A stretch of 64,000 bases of DNA from assembly GCF_010183535.1 (NCBI RefSeq), contig NW_026526144.1, positions 62,001 through 126,000 on the forward strand. The letters run 5' to 3'. A program made the translations under genes and the position numbers. Each line of letters starts with the position of its first letter. The first letter of the stretch is position 1. Shown piece after piece: positions 31,947-42,930 of this stretch. The notes under the pieces were generated by a model. That model worked only from the letters and a program-made list of their open reading frames with translations, was not told the origin of the DNA and ran no database searches. This DNA is from Caenorhabditis remanei. Lineage: Eukaryota > Nematoda > Chromadorea > Rhabditida > Rhabditidae.

Positions 31947-32036
31947 TTGTCTCCCCGAAAGGAGACGTTCCAAAATTTATAGCTAACGCCAAATTTCTTT
32001 GGGTCAGTTTCAACCTCAAACTTGGGTAATTAAACC
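31947..32036 (-). ncRNA. sls-1: SL1 RNA gene, copy 18, same 6-bp deletion
   Basis: Carries the identical deletion to its neighbour at 31165-31254, so one event was copied by unequal exchange or gene conversion. Confidence 0.9.
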
Positions 32037-32194
32037 GACGCTTTCGGCGTGCCCTCCGAGTAATGCTACGGCAACAGCCGACACGAATCGAACCCCGCGA
32101 CCGCCACTATATTTCGACAAGGAGGCCTCGCAAAAAATTTTCGATTTTTTGAGAGGAGTGGAATTTATGTAGGAAATTAGGAGTGAGTAGAGAT

Positions 32195-32313
32195 GCTTAC
32201 GACCATATCACGTTGAATGCACGCCATCCCGTCCGATCTGGCAAGTTAAGCAACGTTGAGTCCAGTTAGTACTTGGATCGGAGACGGCCTGGGAATCCTG
32301 GATGTTGTAAGCT
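32195..32313 (+). rRNA. rrn-4: 5S ribosomal RNA, copy 21
   Basis: No difference from copy 1 by eye; 782 bp after copy 20. Confidence 0.96.
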
Positions 32314-32728
32314 TTTTGCATTTTTGAATTTGACATAGGATGAATTATTTTAAGTGCCGTTCTATTAGAGGTGCCGTTCTATTAGAGGTGCCGTTCTATT
32401 AGAGGTGCCGTTTTAATACAGTTTTTACAGAGTATATTGTTTAGTTCAATTTAACATTTTTTATTTCAAGAATAATGAGAGCGATTTTTATAAACACAAA
32501 TTTTCAGAGAAAAAAAAATCGAAAAATCAAAAATTTACGAATTTTTTTGCTTTTTTCAATTTTATTCATTTCCAAACTGTAACTTATTTTAATAAACGTG
32601 AATCAAACATTATTCCACTGCTTCACGTTGCCCATTTTGTTTCCAACACTGTGTTCAGTGCAATTCGGATTTTCAGACGACTGGGAAACAATGTCAACGA
32701 CATTTTTTCTCAAATATTTTTAGTTATT

Positions 32729-32824
32729 TTGTCTCCCCGAAAGGAGACGTTCCAAAATTTATAGCTAACGCCAAATTTCTTTGGGTCAGTTTCAATGTTT
32801 ACCTCAAACTTGGGTAATTAAACC
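32729..32824 (-). ncRNA. sls-1: SL1 RNA gene, copy 19
   Basis: Intact again after the two deleted copies; paired with the 5S at 32983. Confidence 0.94.
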
Positions 32825-32982
32825 GACGCTTTCGGCGTGCCCTCCGAGTAATGCTACGGCAACAGCCGACACGAATCGAACCCCGCGACCGCCACTATAT
32901 TTCGACAAGGAGGCCTCGCAAAAAATTTTCGATTTTTTGAGAGGAGTGGAATTTATGTAGGAAATTAGGAGTGAGTAGAGAT

Positions 32983-33101
32983 GCTTACGACCATATCACG
33001 TTGAATGCACGCCATCCCGTCCGATCTGGCAAGTTAAGCAACGTTGAGTCCAGTTAGTACTTGGATCGGAGACGGCCTGGGAATCCTGGATGTTGTAAGC
33101 T
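32983..33101 (+). rRNA. rrn-4: 5S ribosomal RNA, copy 22
   Basis: No difference from copy 1 by eye. Confidence 0.96.
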
Positions 33102-33516
33102 TTTTGCATTTTTGAATTTGACATAGGATGAATTATTTTAAGTGCCGTTCTATTAGAGGTGCCGTTCTATTAGAGGTGCCGTTCTATTAGAGGTGCCGTT
33201 TTAATACAGTTTTTACAGAGTATATTGTTTAGTTCAATTTAACATTTTTTATTTCAAGAATAATGAGAGCGATTTTTATAAACACAAATTTTCAGAGAAA
33301 AAAAAATCGAAAAATCAAAAATTTACGAATTTTTTTGCTTTTTTCAATTTTATTCATTTCCAAACTGTAACTTATTTTAATAAACGTGAATCAAACATTA
33401 TTCCACTGCTTCACGTTGCCCATTTTGTTTCCAACACTGTGTTCAGTGCAATTCGGATTTTCAGACGACTGGGAAACAATGTCAACGACATTTTTTCTCA
33501 AATATTTTTAGTTATT

Positions 33517-33612
33517 TTGTCTCCCCGAAAGGAGACGTTCCAAAATTTATAGCTAACGCCAAATTTCTTTGGGTCAGTTTCAATGTTTACCTCAAACTTG
33601 GGTAATTAAACC
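33517..33612 (-). ncRNA. sls-1: SL1 RNA gene, copy 20
   Basis: Intact; last whole SL1 before N3. Confidence 0.94.
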
Positions 33613-33770
33613 GACGCTTTCGGCGTGCCCTCCGAGTAATGCTACGGCAACAGCCGACACGAATCGAACCCCGCGACCGCCACTATATTTCGACAAGGAG
33701 GCCTCGCAAAAAATTTTCGATTTTTTGAGAGGAGTGGAATTTATGTAGGAAATTAGGAGTGAGTAGAGAT

Positions 33771-33889
33771 GCTTACGACCATATCACGTTGAATGCACGC
33801 CATCCCGTCCGATCTGGCAAGTTAAGCAACGTTGAGTCCAGTTAGTACTTGGATCGGAGACGGCCTGGGAATCCTGGATGTTGTAAGCT
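33771..33889 (+). rRNA. rrn-4: 5S ribosomal RNA, copy 23
   Basis: No difference from copy 1 by eye; its spacer leads into the SL1 cut by N3. Confidence 0.96.
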
Positions 33890-34373
33890 TTTTGCATTTT
33901 TGAATTTGACATAGGATGAATTATTTTAAGTGCCGTTCTATTAGAGGTGCCGTTCTATTAGAGGTGCCGTTCTATTAGAGGTGCCGTTTTAATACAGTTT
34001 TTACAGAGTATATTGTTTAGTTCAATTTAACATTTTTTATTTCAAGAATAATGAGAGCGATTTTTATAAACACAAATTTTCAGAGAAAAAAAAATCGAAA
34101 AATCAAAAATTTACGAATTTTTTTGCTTTTTTCAATTTTATTCATTTCCAAACTGTAACTTATTTTAATAAACGTGAATCAAACATTATTCCACTGCTTC
34201 ACGTTGCCCATTTTGTTTCCAACACTGTGTTCAGTGCAATTCGGATTTTCAGACGACTGGGAAACAATGTCAACGACATTTTTTCTCAAATATTTTTAGT
34301 TATTTTGTCTCCCCGAAAGGAGACGTTCCAAAATTTATAGCTAACGCCAAATTTCTTTGGGTCAGTTTCAATG

Positions 34374-35704
34374 GCGAGCCTGCTACAGCGGCGGGAGTCT
34401 ACCTCACGGTAGGTCCGCTAGCTGTGATGTAAGAAATCATTAAACTCTTCATCAGTTTGGTTCATTTGTACAAAGTGGGTTTGTGCAGATGGGTCGAGTT
34501 CAGGGAACCCCAGGGTCTATGTGTTCATCACTACTATGCTGGTCAGTAGCTGCTTTGATGGTTTCGGACCCTGGGTATTTACCATCCCCCTCCCTTATAT
34601 GAACAATGATTATTATCAGATCAGGATTCCTCCAACTATGTCATAGTCGTCGGGTGTTGGCACACCACTGACTATGACGGAGTTTCCCGCCAGGAGCCTC
34701 ACGGCCTTCAACTTTCCCTTTCAGGTTTGCACCCTCCAGATCGAGTCGGCATCCAACCGGTCCGCGCGTGTGTTCTTCAGGCCAGAGCTCTATTTCAGAT
34801 CTAGAGACAGAGACCTTCCGAAACACGATGCCAGATCAGATTGCGGTGGTTGGGCATCCTTACTTCCGGGTCGCTACCCAACTCCTCCCTACCGCCCAAA
34901 CGGAGAGCACCGGAATGATACTCTCCCCCAATGAGGAGCCGGTTTAGTGTTTAGCTAACGCCGACTTTTATTTTTATGTTGGGGTCTTATCTCCCGGTAT
35001 TCACCGTGATCCGCCTTGTCCAACGCTTTTTTGGAAGCCCTGATTCTGATAGCTTTTGCCGGGTTGCCCGGAATCAGTTTGTTTTTTGGATCCTCGCCAA
35101 GTTTTGCCTTTTTTGGACTTTGATCTTCTCTTTTTCTCTTCCTCGGATTTCTTCTCACGCTCTCTTGTTTTAAAAGGCTGGAATCGATCTGAGACTTGAA
35201 CATTTTCCATAGGTTCATCTCCGAATCTGATCTCCTGCTGGTCTTTTCTGCAGTATAGATCAGTTACAATTTTGTAACTATCTCCGAAGATATGCCTCCA
35301 GTAAATTTGTTTGGAAGACTCTAGAGCAATCATGGAGATGTCTGGGATCAAGTTTCTGATTTGCCCATCAGAGAGACCCAGCATTCTCAGAGAGTTTGAG
35401 GTGTCTGGCCAGTAGGTCCCAAGACTTCCAACCACTAGTGGAAGGATTACTGCTCTCTTTCCCAGTCTTGCGAAGTAATCAATAAAGTGACTGTACTTTG
35501 TCATCTTCCAATCCCATGCGGCTTCAATTGCAACAACTCCATTTTCGTATGGTACCGTAACATCCGCCAGTAGGACTTCCGGACCATCTTTCTGTATCAT
35601 GATGATATCTGGACGCTCTCTGGTTGGTCCGGGCTCCGTATCCACCATGATGTCATAGTGGTTGTTGTCTTTTCCGCCGGGTTGTAGTGGTTGTTGTCTT
35701 TTCC
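34374..35704 (-). mobile_element. NeSL-type retrotransposon N3, 5' truncated
   Basis: 1331 bp: full 3' UTR and the endonuclease-coding end only. Closely related to N2. The 5' junction carries a direct duplication: tagtggttgttgtcttttcc occurs at 35656-35675 and again at 35685-35704, separated by gccgggttg, then SL1 resumes. This looks like slippage or template switching as the insertion was completed. Confidence 0.93.
35001..35704 (-). pseudogene. NeSL N3 ORF, endonuclease fragment
   Basis: Encodes about the last 215 residues of the NeSL protein, from the YDIMVDTEP region through RPDI, LLADVTVPYE and the charged tail, to TGA at 35001-35003. The first residues upstream come from the duplicated junction and are not native. 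The protein lacks the CCHC knuckle and reverse transcriptase. Confidence 0.9.
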
Positions 35705-35886
35705 ACCTCAAACTTGGGTAATTAAACCGACGCTTTCGGCGTGCCCTCCGAGTAATGCTACGGCAACAGCCGACACGAATCGAACCCCGCGACCGCCACT
35801 ATATTTCGACAAGGAGGCCTCGCAAAAAATTTTCGATTTTTTGAGAGGAGTGGAATTTATGTAGGAAATTAGGAGTGAGTAGAGAT

Positions 35887-36005
35887 GCTTACGACCATAT
35901 CACGTTGAATGCACGCCATCCCGTCCGATCTGGCAAGTTAAGCAACGTTGAGTCCAGTTAGTACTTGGATCGGAGACGGCCTGGGAATCCTGGATGTTGT
36001 AAGCT
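35887..36005 (+). rRNA. rrn-4: 5S ribosomal RNA, copy 24
   Basis: No difference from copy 1 by eye. Confidence 0.96.
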
Positions 36006-36420
36006 TTTTGCATTTTTGAATTTGACATAGGATGAATTATTTTAAGTGCCGTTCTATTAGAGGTGCCGTTCTATTAGAGGTGCCGTTCTATTAGAGGTGC
36101 CGTTTTAATACAGTTTTTACAGAGTATATTGTTTAGTTCAATTTAACATTTTTTATTTCAAGAATAATGAGAGCGATTTTTATAAACACAAATTTTCAGA
36201 GAAAAAAAAATCGAAAAATCAAAAATTTACGAATTTTTTTGCTTTTTTCAATTTTATTCATTTCCAAACTGTAACTTATTTTAATAAACGTGAATCAAAC
36301 ATTATTCCACTGCTTCACGTTGCCCATTTTGTTTCCAACACTGTGTTCAGTGCAATTCGGATTTTCAGACGACTGGGAAACAATGTCAACGACATTTTTT
36401 CTCAAATATTTTTAGTTATT

Positions 36421-36516
36421 TTGTCTCCCCGAAAGGAGACGTTCCAAAATTTATAGCTAACGCCAAATTTCTTTGGGTCAGTTTCAATGTTTACCTCAAA
36501 CTTGGGTAATTAAACC
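36421..36516 (-). ncRNA. sls-1: SL1 RNA gene, copy 21
   Basis: Intact; the only whole SL1 between 33612 and 42478. Confidence 0.94.
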
Positions 36517-36674
36517 GACGCTTTCGGCGTGCCCTCCGAGTAATGCTACGGCAACAGCCGACACGAATCGAACCCCGCGACCGCCACTATATTTCGACAA
36601 GGAGGCCTCGCAAAAAATTTTCGATTTTTTGAGAGGAGTGGAATTTATGTAGGAAATTAGGAGTGAGTAGAGAT

Positions 36675-36793
36675 GCTTACGACCATATCACGTTGAATGC
36701 ACGCCATCCCGTCCGATCTGGCAAGTTAAGCAACGTTGAGTCCAGTTAGTACTTGGATCGGAGACGGCCTGGGAATCCTGGATGTTGTAAGCT
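36675..36793 (+). rRNA. rrn-4: 5S ribosomal RNA, copy 25
   Basis: No difference from copy 1 by eye. Confidence 0.96.
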
Positions 36794-37208
36794 TTTTGCA
36801 TTTTTGAATTTGACATAGGATGAATTATTTTAAGTGCCGTTCTATTAGAGGTGCCGTTCTATTAGAGGTGCCGTTCTATTAGAGGTGCCGTTTTAATACA
36901 GTTTTTACAGAGTATATTGTTTAGTTCAATTTAACATTTTTTATTTCAAGAATAATGAGAGCGATTTTTATAAACACAAATTTTCAGAGAAAAAAAAATC
37001 GAAAAATCAAAAATTTACGAATTTTTTTGCTTTTTTCAATTTTATTCATTTCCAAACTGTAACTTATTTTAATAAACGTGAATCAAACATTATTCCACTG
37101 CTTCACGTTGCCCATTTTGTTTCCAACACTGTGTTCAGTGCAATTCGGATTTTCAGACGACTGGGAAACAATGTCAACGACATTTTTTCTCAAATATTTT
37201 TAGTTATT

Positions 37209-37983
37209 TTGTCTCCCCGAAAGGAGACGTTCCAAAATTTATAGCTAACGCCAAATTTCTTTGGGTCAGTTTCAATGGCGAGCCTGCTTACAGCGGCGGG
37301 GGTCTACCTCACGGTAGGTCCGCTAGCTGCGACGAGAGATATTGATAGGTCTCTCGTCTGTCTTTTTTATCAGACGGTGGGTTTGTGCAGAGGGTCGAGC
37401 TCAGGGAACATCATCACCCGAGTTGATTCCACCGGCATCACTATTTGGTTAGGTATAGCTGCACGCAGTGGACTCAGGTTCCGACTTAACCTTCGCCCTC
37501 CCGAAAATTTAACACCACAGGATTCCTCCAACTTTGTCATAGCCGTCGGGTGTTGGCACACCACTGACTATGACGGAGTTCCCCGCCAGGAGCCTCACGG
37601 CCTACGACCTTACCTTCGGGTTTGACCCCTCCAGCACCGGTCGGCATTCAACCTGCCACTCGTGTGTTCTTCCGGCCAGAGCTCTCTTTCAGATCGAGAG
37701 ACAGAGACCTTCCAAACACTATGCCAGATCAGATCGTGGCAGGTTGAGCATCTGATATTACCGGCTATCAGGAAGCCTTAAAATTTGGAGAGTGCAAAGG
37801 TCCCCACTTTGTTGTAAGCCTCTCAGTGGAGAAAAAGAAAGGAATGCTTATATCCTCTTTATCCCCTAGGCTTACAACTTGAGGTTTTGATCATCCTAAC
37901 GACTTTTCTTCCCGAGGGAAAAAAAACCGGGGTCAAAACTAACCACCCAAGCCCGAGTTACCTCAAACTTGGGTAATTAAACC
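37209..37983 (-). pseudogene. SL1 RNA gene split by short element S2
   Basis: 5' part 37958-37983 and 3' part 37209-37277; junctions the same as at S1. The upstream region has one A to C change at 38058. Confidence 0.92.
37278..37957 (-). mobile_element. Short non-autonomous NeSL-like element S2
   Basis: 680 bp, the same length and ends as S1. One visible difference is in the loop of the 9-bp hairpin (agatatt instead of agatttt). Together with S4 it could be a duplicate made by array recombination. Confidence 0.82.
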
Positions 37984-38141
37984 GACGCTTTCGGCGTGCC
38001 CTCCGAGTAATGCTACGGCAACAGCCGACACGAATCGAACCCCGCGACCGCCACTATCTTTCGACAAGGAGGCCTCGCAAAAAATTTTCGATTTTTTGAG
38101 AGGAGTGGAATTTATGTAGGAAATTAGGAGTGAGTAGAGAT

Positions 38142-38260
38142 GCTTACGACCATATCACGTTGAATGCACGCCATCCCGTCCGATCTGGCAAGTTAAGCAA
38201 CGTTGAGTCCAGTTAGTACTTGGATCGGAGACGGCCTGGGAATCCTGGATGTTGTAAGCT
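38142..38260 (+). rRNA. rrn-4: 5S ribosomal RNA, copy 26
   Basis: No difference from copy 1 by eye, although the DNA around it shows more changes than usual. Confidence 0.95.
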
Positions 38261-38300
38261 TTTTGCATTTTTGAATTTGACATAGGATGAATTATTTTAA

Positions 38301-38340
38301 GTGCCGTTCTATTAGAGGTGCCGTTCTATTAGAGGTGCCG
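38301..38340. repeat. 17-bp spacer minisatellite, two-copy form
   Basis: Second instance of the two-copy form. Confidence 0.92.
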
Positions 38341-38658
38341 TTTTAATACAGTTTTTACAGAGTATATTGTTTAGTTCAATTTAACATTTTTTATTTCAAG
38401 AATAATGAGAGCGATTTTTATAAACACAAATTTTCAGAGAAAAAAAAATCGAAAAATCAAAAATTTACGAATTTTTTTGCTTTTTTCAATTTTATTCATT
38501 TCCAAACTGTAACTTATTTTAATAAACGTGAATCAAACATTATTCCACTGCTTCACGTTGCCCATTTTGTTTGCAACACTGTGTTCAGTGCAATTCGGAT
38601 TTTCAGACGACTGGGAAACAATGTCAACGGCATTTTTTCTCAAATATTTTTAGTTATT

Positions 38659-38727
38659 TTGTCTCCCCGAAAGGAGACGTTCCAAAATTTATAGCTAACG
38701 CCAAATTTCTTTGGGTCAGTTTCAATG
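38659..38727 (-). pseudogene. SL1 RNA gene, 3' fragment left of N4
   Basis: Sm site and hairpin part only. The matching promoter and exon half is gone, because N4 is joined directly to spacer DNA at its other end. Confidence 0.9.
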
Positions 38728-40692
38728 GGTCGAGTTCAGGGAACCCCAGGGTCTATGTGTTCATCACTACTATGCTGGTCAGTAGCTGCTTTGATGGTTT
38801 CGGACCCTGGGTATTTACCATCCCCCTCCCTTATATGAACAATGATTATTATCAGATCAGGATTCCTCCAACTATGTCATAGTCGTCGGGTGTTGGCACA
38901 CCACTGACTATGACGGAGTTTCCCGCCAGGAGCCTCACGGCCTTCAACTTTCCCTTTCAGGTTTGCACCCTCCAGATCGAGTCGGCATCCAACCGGTCCG
39001 CGCGTGTGTTCTTCAGGCCAGAGCTCTATTTCAGATCTAGAGACAGAGACCTTCCGAAACACAATGCCAGATCAGATTGCGGTGGTTGGGCATCCTTACT
39101 TCCGGGTCGCTACCCAACTCCTCCCTACCGCCCAAACGGAGAGCACCGGAATGATACTCTCCCCCAATGAGGAGCCGGTTTAGTGTTTAGCTAACGCCGA
39201 CTTTTATTTTTATGTTGGGGTCTTATCTCACGGTATTCACCGTGATCCGCCTTGTCCAACGCTTCTTTGGAAGCCCTGATTCTGATAGCTTTTGCCGGGT
39301 TGCCCGGAATCAGTTTGTTTTTTGGATCCTCGCCAAGTTTTGCCTTTTTTGGACTTTGATCTTCTCTTTTTCTCTTCCTCGGATTTCTTCTCACGCTCTC
39401 TTGTTTTAAAAGGCTGGAATCGATCTGAGACTTGAACATTTTCCATAGGTTCATCTCCGAATCTGATCTCCTGCTGGTCTTTTCTGCAGTATAGATCAGT
39501 TACAATTTTGTAACTATCTCCGAAGATATGCCTCCAGTAAATTTGTTTGGAAGACTCTAGAGCAATCATGGAGATGTCTGGGATCAAGTTTCTGATTTGC
39601 CCATCAGAAAGACCCAGCATTCTCAGAGAGTTTGAGGTGTCTGGCCAGTAAGTTCCAAGACTTCCAACCACTAGTGGAAGGATTACTGCTCTCTTTCCCA
39701 GTCTTGCGAAGTAATCAATAAAGTGACTGTACTTTGTCATCTTCCAATCCCATGCGGCTTCAATTGCAACAACTCCATTTTCGTATGGTACCGTAACATC
39801 CGCCAGTAGGACTTCCGGACCATCTTTCTGTATCATGATGATATCTGGACGCTCTCTGGTTGGTCCGGGCTCCGTATCCACCATGATGTCATAGTGGTTG
39901 TTGTCTTTTCCGCCTCTTATCACCTCTTGCAGGATTCTGTTTAAGACACGATCATGCCTCTGGGTGATTCCAGATGAAAGGCTGTATGTGCAATGCTGGA
40001 GGATGTGAGCCTGGGATTCGCATTCGTAGCCGCACCATCTGCAGTTTTTCGGCAGATCTTTATTGTAGCTGTTGCCGTTGCAGATCAGCTGGCTCAGCCG
40101 TGCTGGGTGTACGAACTTTTGGCTGGAAATGCTGCAGTTCTTTCCATCATTGACGAATTTGTTTGATTGTGGGTGGTGTTGAAGCACCTGCACAACCTTG
40201 CTTTTGACTGTCTTGATTTCCAAGAAGGTCTTGAGCAACGCCGCTTTCACCAAGTCTTTCAGCTTTGTCACCAGTTTCATACTGTCAGCTTTCGAGAATA
40301 CTTTGATCTGTGAGTTTTCTGATGCTTGTACTTCTAAAGCAATTTCACCATTTTCTGGGATGAATCTCATTGACTTAAGCGGTGCTCCTTGATTAACGCT
40401 GAGCGTTCGAATAGCTTCGTTCATTCGCGAGAAGAGGCTGTAACCTCCTTTCGTGATTGCTTTCTTGGTGTTCAAGTACTCGCACTGCTCTTCGAGCGTA
40501 ACTTTCTGGGTTTTCAGTCCCATCACCTTTGCCGTGATTCTACTCAACGCCTTTTTGTGGATGGACGAGATGTATTCGTCGTCTGACCACAGTTTGAACA
40601 GTGTGGACGCCAGGAACGTTATGAGACACGTGAATCGGGGAGACATAACTCCGAGTCCTCCATTCTTTACTGGAATCTGGACATATTCGAGT
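38728..40692 (-). mobile_element. NeSL-type retrotransposon N4, truncated at both ends
   Basis: 1965 bp, N2-like. At the 3' side the first 118 bp of the usual 3' UTR are missing, joined through a shared ATGG (38725-38728), as expected for a microhomology deletion. At the 5' side the ORF (…catattcgagt) is joined to spacer sequence ttaatacag. A 5S gene, minisatellite and SL1 5' half that should lie between N4 and S3 have been removed. Probably a recombination product, not a simple insertion. Confidence 0.9.
39237..40692 (-). pseudogene. NeSL N4 ORF, C-terminal fragment
   Basis: About 485 codons read openly from the 5' breakpoint to TGA at 39237-39239. It covers the post-reverse-transcriptase region, CCHC knuckle and endonuclease. 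Nearly the same protein as the matching part of N2. It has no start of its own. Confidence 0.9.
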
Positions 40693-41076
40693 TAATACAG
40701 TTTTTACAGAGTATATTGTTTAGTTCAATTTAACATTTTTTATTTCAAGAATAATGAGAGCGATTTTTATAAACACAAATTTTCAGAGAAAAAAAAATCG
40801 AAAAATCAAAAATTTACGAATTTTTTTGCTTTTTTCAATTTTATTCATTTCCAAACTGTAACTTATTTTAATAAACGTGAATCAAACATTATTCCACTGC
40901 TTCACGTTGCCCATTTTGTTTCCAACACTGTGTTCAGTGCAATTCGGATTTTCAGACGACTGGGAAACAATGTCAACGACATTTTTTCTCAAATATTTTT
41001 AGTTATTTTGTCTCCCCGAAAGGAGACGTTCCAAAATTTATAGCTAACGCCAAATTTCTTTGGGTCAGTTTCAATG
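40692..41076. repeat. 5S-SL1 spacer fragment between N4 and S3
   Basis: Spacer from ttaatacag through the SL1 3' part. It lacks the 5S gene and the minisatellite that precede this sequence in normal units. Confidence 0.93.
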
Positions 41077-41785
41077 GCGAGCCTGCTTACAGCGGCGGGG
41101 GTCTACCTCACGGTAGGTCCGCTAGCTGCGACGAGAGATTTTGATAGGTCTCTCGTCTGTCTTTTTTATCAGACGGTGGGTTTGTGCAGAAGGTCGAGCT
41201 CAGGGAACATCATCACCCGAGTTGATTCCACCGGCATCACTATTGGTTAGGTATAGCTGCACGCAGTGGACTCAGGTTCCGACTTAACCTTCGCCCTCCC
41301 GAAAATTTAACACCACAGGATTCCTCCAACTTTGTCATAGCCGTCGGGTGTTGGCACACCACTGACTATGACGGAGTTCCCCGCCAGGAGCCTCACGGCC
41401 TACGACCTTACCTTCGGGTTTGACCCCTCCAGCACCGGTCGGCATTCGACCTGCCACTCGTGTGTTCTTCCGGCCAGAGCTCTCTTTCAGATCGAGAGAC
41501 AGAGACCTTCCAAACACTATGCCAGATCAGATCGTGGCAGGTTGAGCATCTGATATTACCGGCTATCAGGAAGCCTTAAAATTTGGAGAGTGCAAAGGTC
41601 CCCACTTCGTTGTAAGCCTCTCAGTGGAGAAAAAGAAAGGAATGCTTATATCCTCTTTATCCCCTAGGCTTACAACTTGAGGTTTTGATCATCCTAACGA
41701 CTTTTCTTCCCGAGGGAAAAAAAACCGGGGTCAAAACTAACCACCCAAGCCCGAGTTACCTACCTCAAACTTGGGTAATTAAACC
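41008..41785 (-). pseudogene. SL1 RNA gene split by short element S3
   Basis: 3' part 41008-41076. The 5' part resumes by 41761 and ends at 41785. The junction reads gagttacctacctcaaac, with tacc present twice. Confidence 0.9.
41077..41755 (-). mobile_element. Short non-autonomous NeSL-like element S3, variant 5' junction
   Basis: About 679-684 bp, depending on where the junction is placed. It differs from S1 by several bases (agaaggtcg, a missing T in actattggtt, cattcgacc, cttcgttg). Its 5' junction carries an extra GGTA relative to S1, S2 and S4, so it probably inserted independently, with the same internal 5' end. This argues for a defined short RNA, not random truncation. Confidence 0.82.
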
Positions 41786-41943
41786 GACGCTTTCGGCGTG
41801 CCCTCCGAGTAATGCTACGGCAACAGCCGACACGAATCGAACCCCGCGACCGCCACTATATTTCGACAAGGAGGCCTCGCAAAAAATTTTCGATTTTTTG
41901 AGAGGAGTGGAATTTATGTAGGAAATTAGGAGTGAGTAGAGAT

Positions 41944-42062
41944 GCTTACGACCATATCACGTTGAATGCACGCCATCCCGTCCGATCTGGCAAGTTAAGC
42001 AACGTTGAGTCCAGTTAGTACTTGGATCGGAGACGGCCTGGGAATCCTGGATGTTGTAAGCT
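41944..42062 (+). rRNA. rrn-4: 5S ribosomal RNA, copy 27
   Basis: No difference from copy 1 by eye. Confidence 0.96.
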
Positions 42063-42477
42063 TTTTGCATTTTTGAATTTGACATAGGATGAATTATTTT
42101 AAGTGCCGTTCTATTAGAGGTGCCGTTCTATTAGAGGTGCCGTTCTATTAGAGGTGCCGTTTTAATACAGTTTTTACAGAGTATATTGTTTAGTTCAATT
42201 TAACATTTTTTATTTCAAGAATAATGAGAGCGATTTTTATAAACACAAATTTTCAGAGAAAAAAAAATCGAAAAATCAAAAATTTACGAATTTTTTTGCT
42301 TTTTTCAATTTTATTCATTTCCAAACTGTAACTTATTTTAATAAACGTGAATCAAACATTATTCCACTGCTTCACGTTGCCCATTTTGTTTCCAACACTG
42401 TGTTCAGTGCAATTCGGATTTTCAGACGACTGGGAAACAATGTCAACGACATTTTTTCTCAAATATTTTTAGTTATT

Positions 42478-42573
42478 TTGTCTCCCCGAAAGGAGACGTT
42501 CCAAAATTTATAGCTAACGCCAAATTTCTTTGGGTCAGTTTCAATGTTTACCTCAAACTTGGGTAATTAAACC
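42478..42573 (-). ncRNA. sls-1: SL1 RNA gene, copy 22
   Basis: Intact; paired with the 5S at 42732. Confidence 0.94.
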
Positions 42574-42731
42574 GACGCTTTCGGCGTGCCCTCCGAGTAA
42601 TGCTACGGCAACAGCCGACACGAATCGAACCCCGCGACCGCCACTATATTTCGACAAGGAGGCCTCGCAAAAAATTTTCGATTTTTTGAGAGGAGTGGAA
42701 TTTATGTAGGAAATTAGGAGTGAGTAGAGAT

Positions 42732-42850
42732 GCTTACGACCATATCACGTTGAATGCACGCCATCCCGTCCGATCTGGCAAGTTAAGCAACGTTGAGTCC
42801 AGTTAGTACTTGGATCGGAGACGGCCTGGGAATCCTGGATGTTGTAAGCT
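42732..42850 (+). rRNA. rrn-4: 5S ribosomal RNA, copy 28
   Basis: No difference from copy 1 by eye; followed by a two-copy minisatellite. Confidence 0.96.
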
Positions 42851-42890
42851 TTTTGCATTTTTGAATTTGACATAGGATGAATTATTTTAA

Positions 42891-42930
42891 GTGCCGTTCT
42901 ATTAGAGGTGCCGTTCTATTAGAGGTGCCG
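42891..42930. repeat. 17-bp spacer minisatellite, two-copy form
   Basis: Third instance of the two-copy form; gives a 771-bp unit. Confidence 0.92.

Larger units (their letters stand above)
29659..34373. repeat. 5S-SL1 tandem array, block 5
   Basis: Six 5S and five SL1 genes between S1 and N3. Unit lengths are 788, 782, 782, 788, 788 bp; the two 782-bp units carry the same 6-bp SL1 deletion. Confidence 0.95.
34305..35728 (-). pseudogene. SL1 RNA gene split by NeSL element N3
   Basis: 5' part 35705-35728 (24 nt; the exon survives but three bases of GTAAA are lost) and 3' part 34305-34373. Confidence 0.92.
35705..37277. repeat. 5S-SL1 tandem array, block 6
   Basis: Two 5S genes and one whole SL1 gene between N3 and S2. 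Confidence 0.95.
37958..38727. repeat. 5S-SL1 tandem array, block 7
   Basis: One 5S gene with a two-copy minisatellite, then a spacer with two private changes (tttgCaacac near 38573, caacgGcatt near 38630), ending in the SL1 fragment at N4. Confidence 0.93.

Noticed and set aside
38571..38882. 103-codon + strand ORF across the N4 junction
   Set aside because: Runs through spacer, SL1 fragment and antisense 3' UTR; created by one spacer substitution and the N4 deletion.
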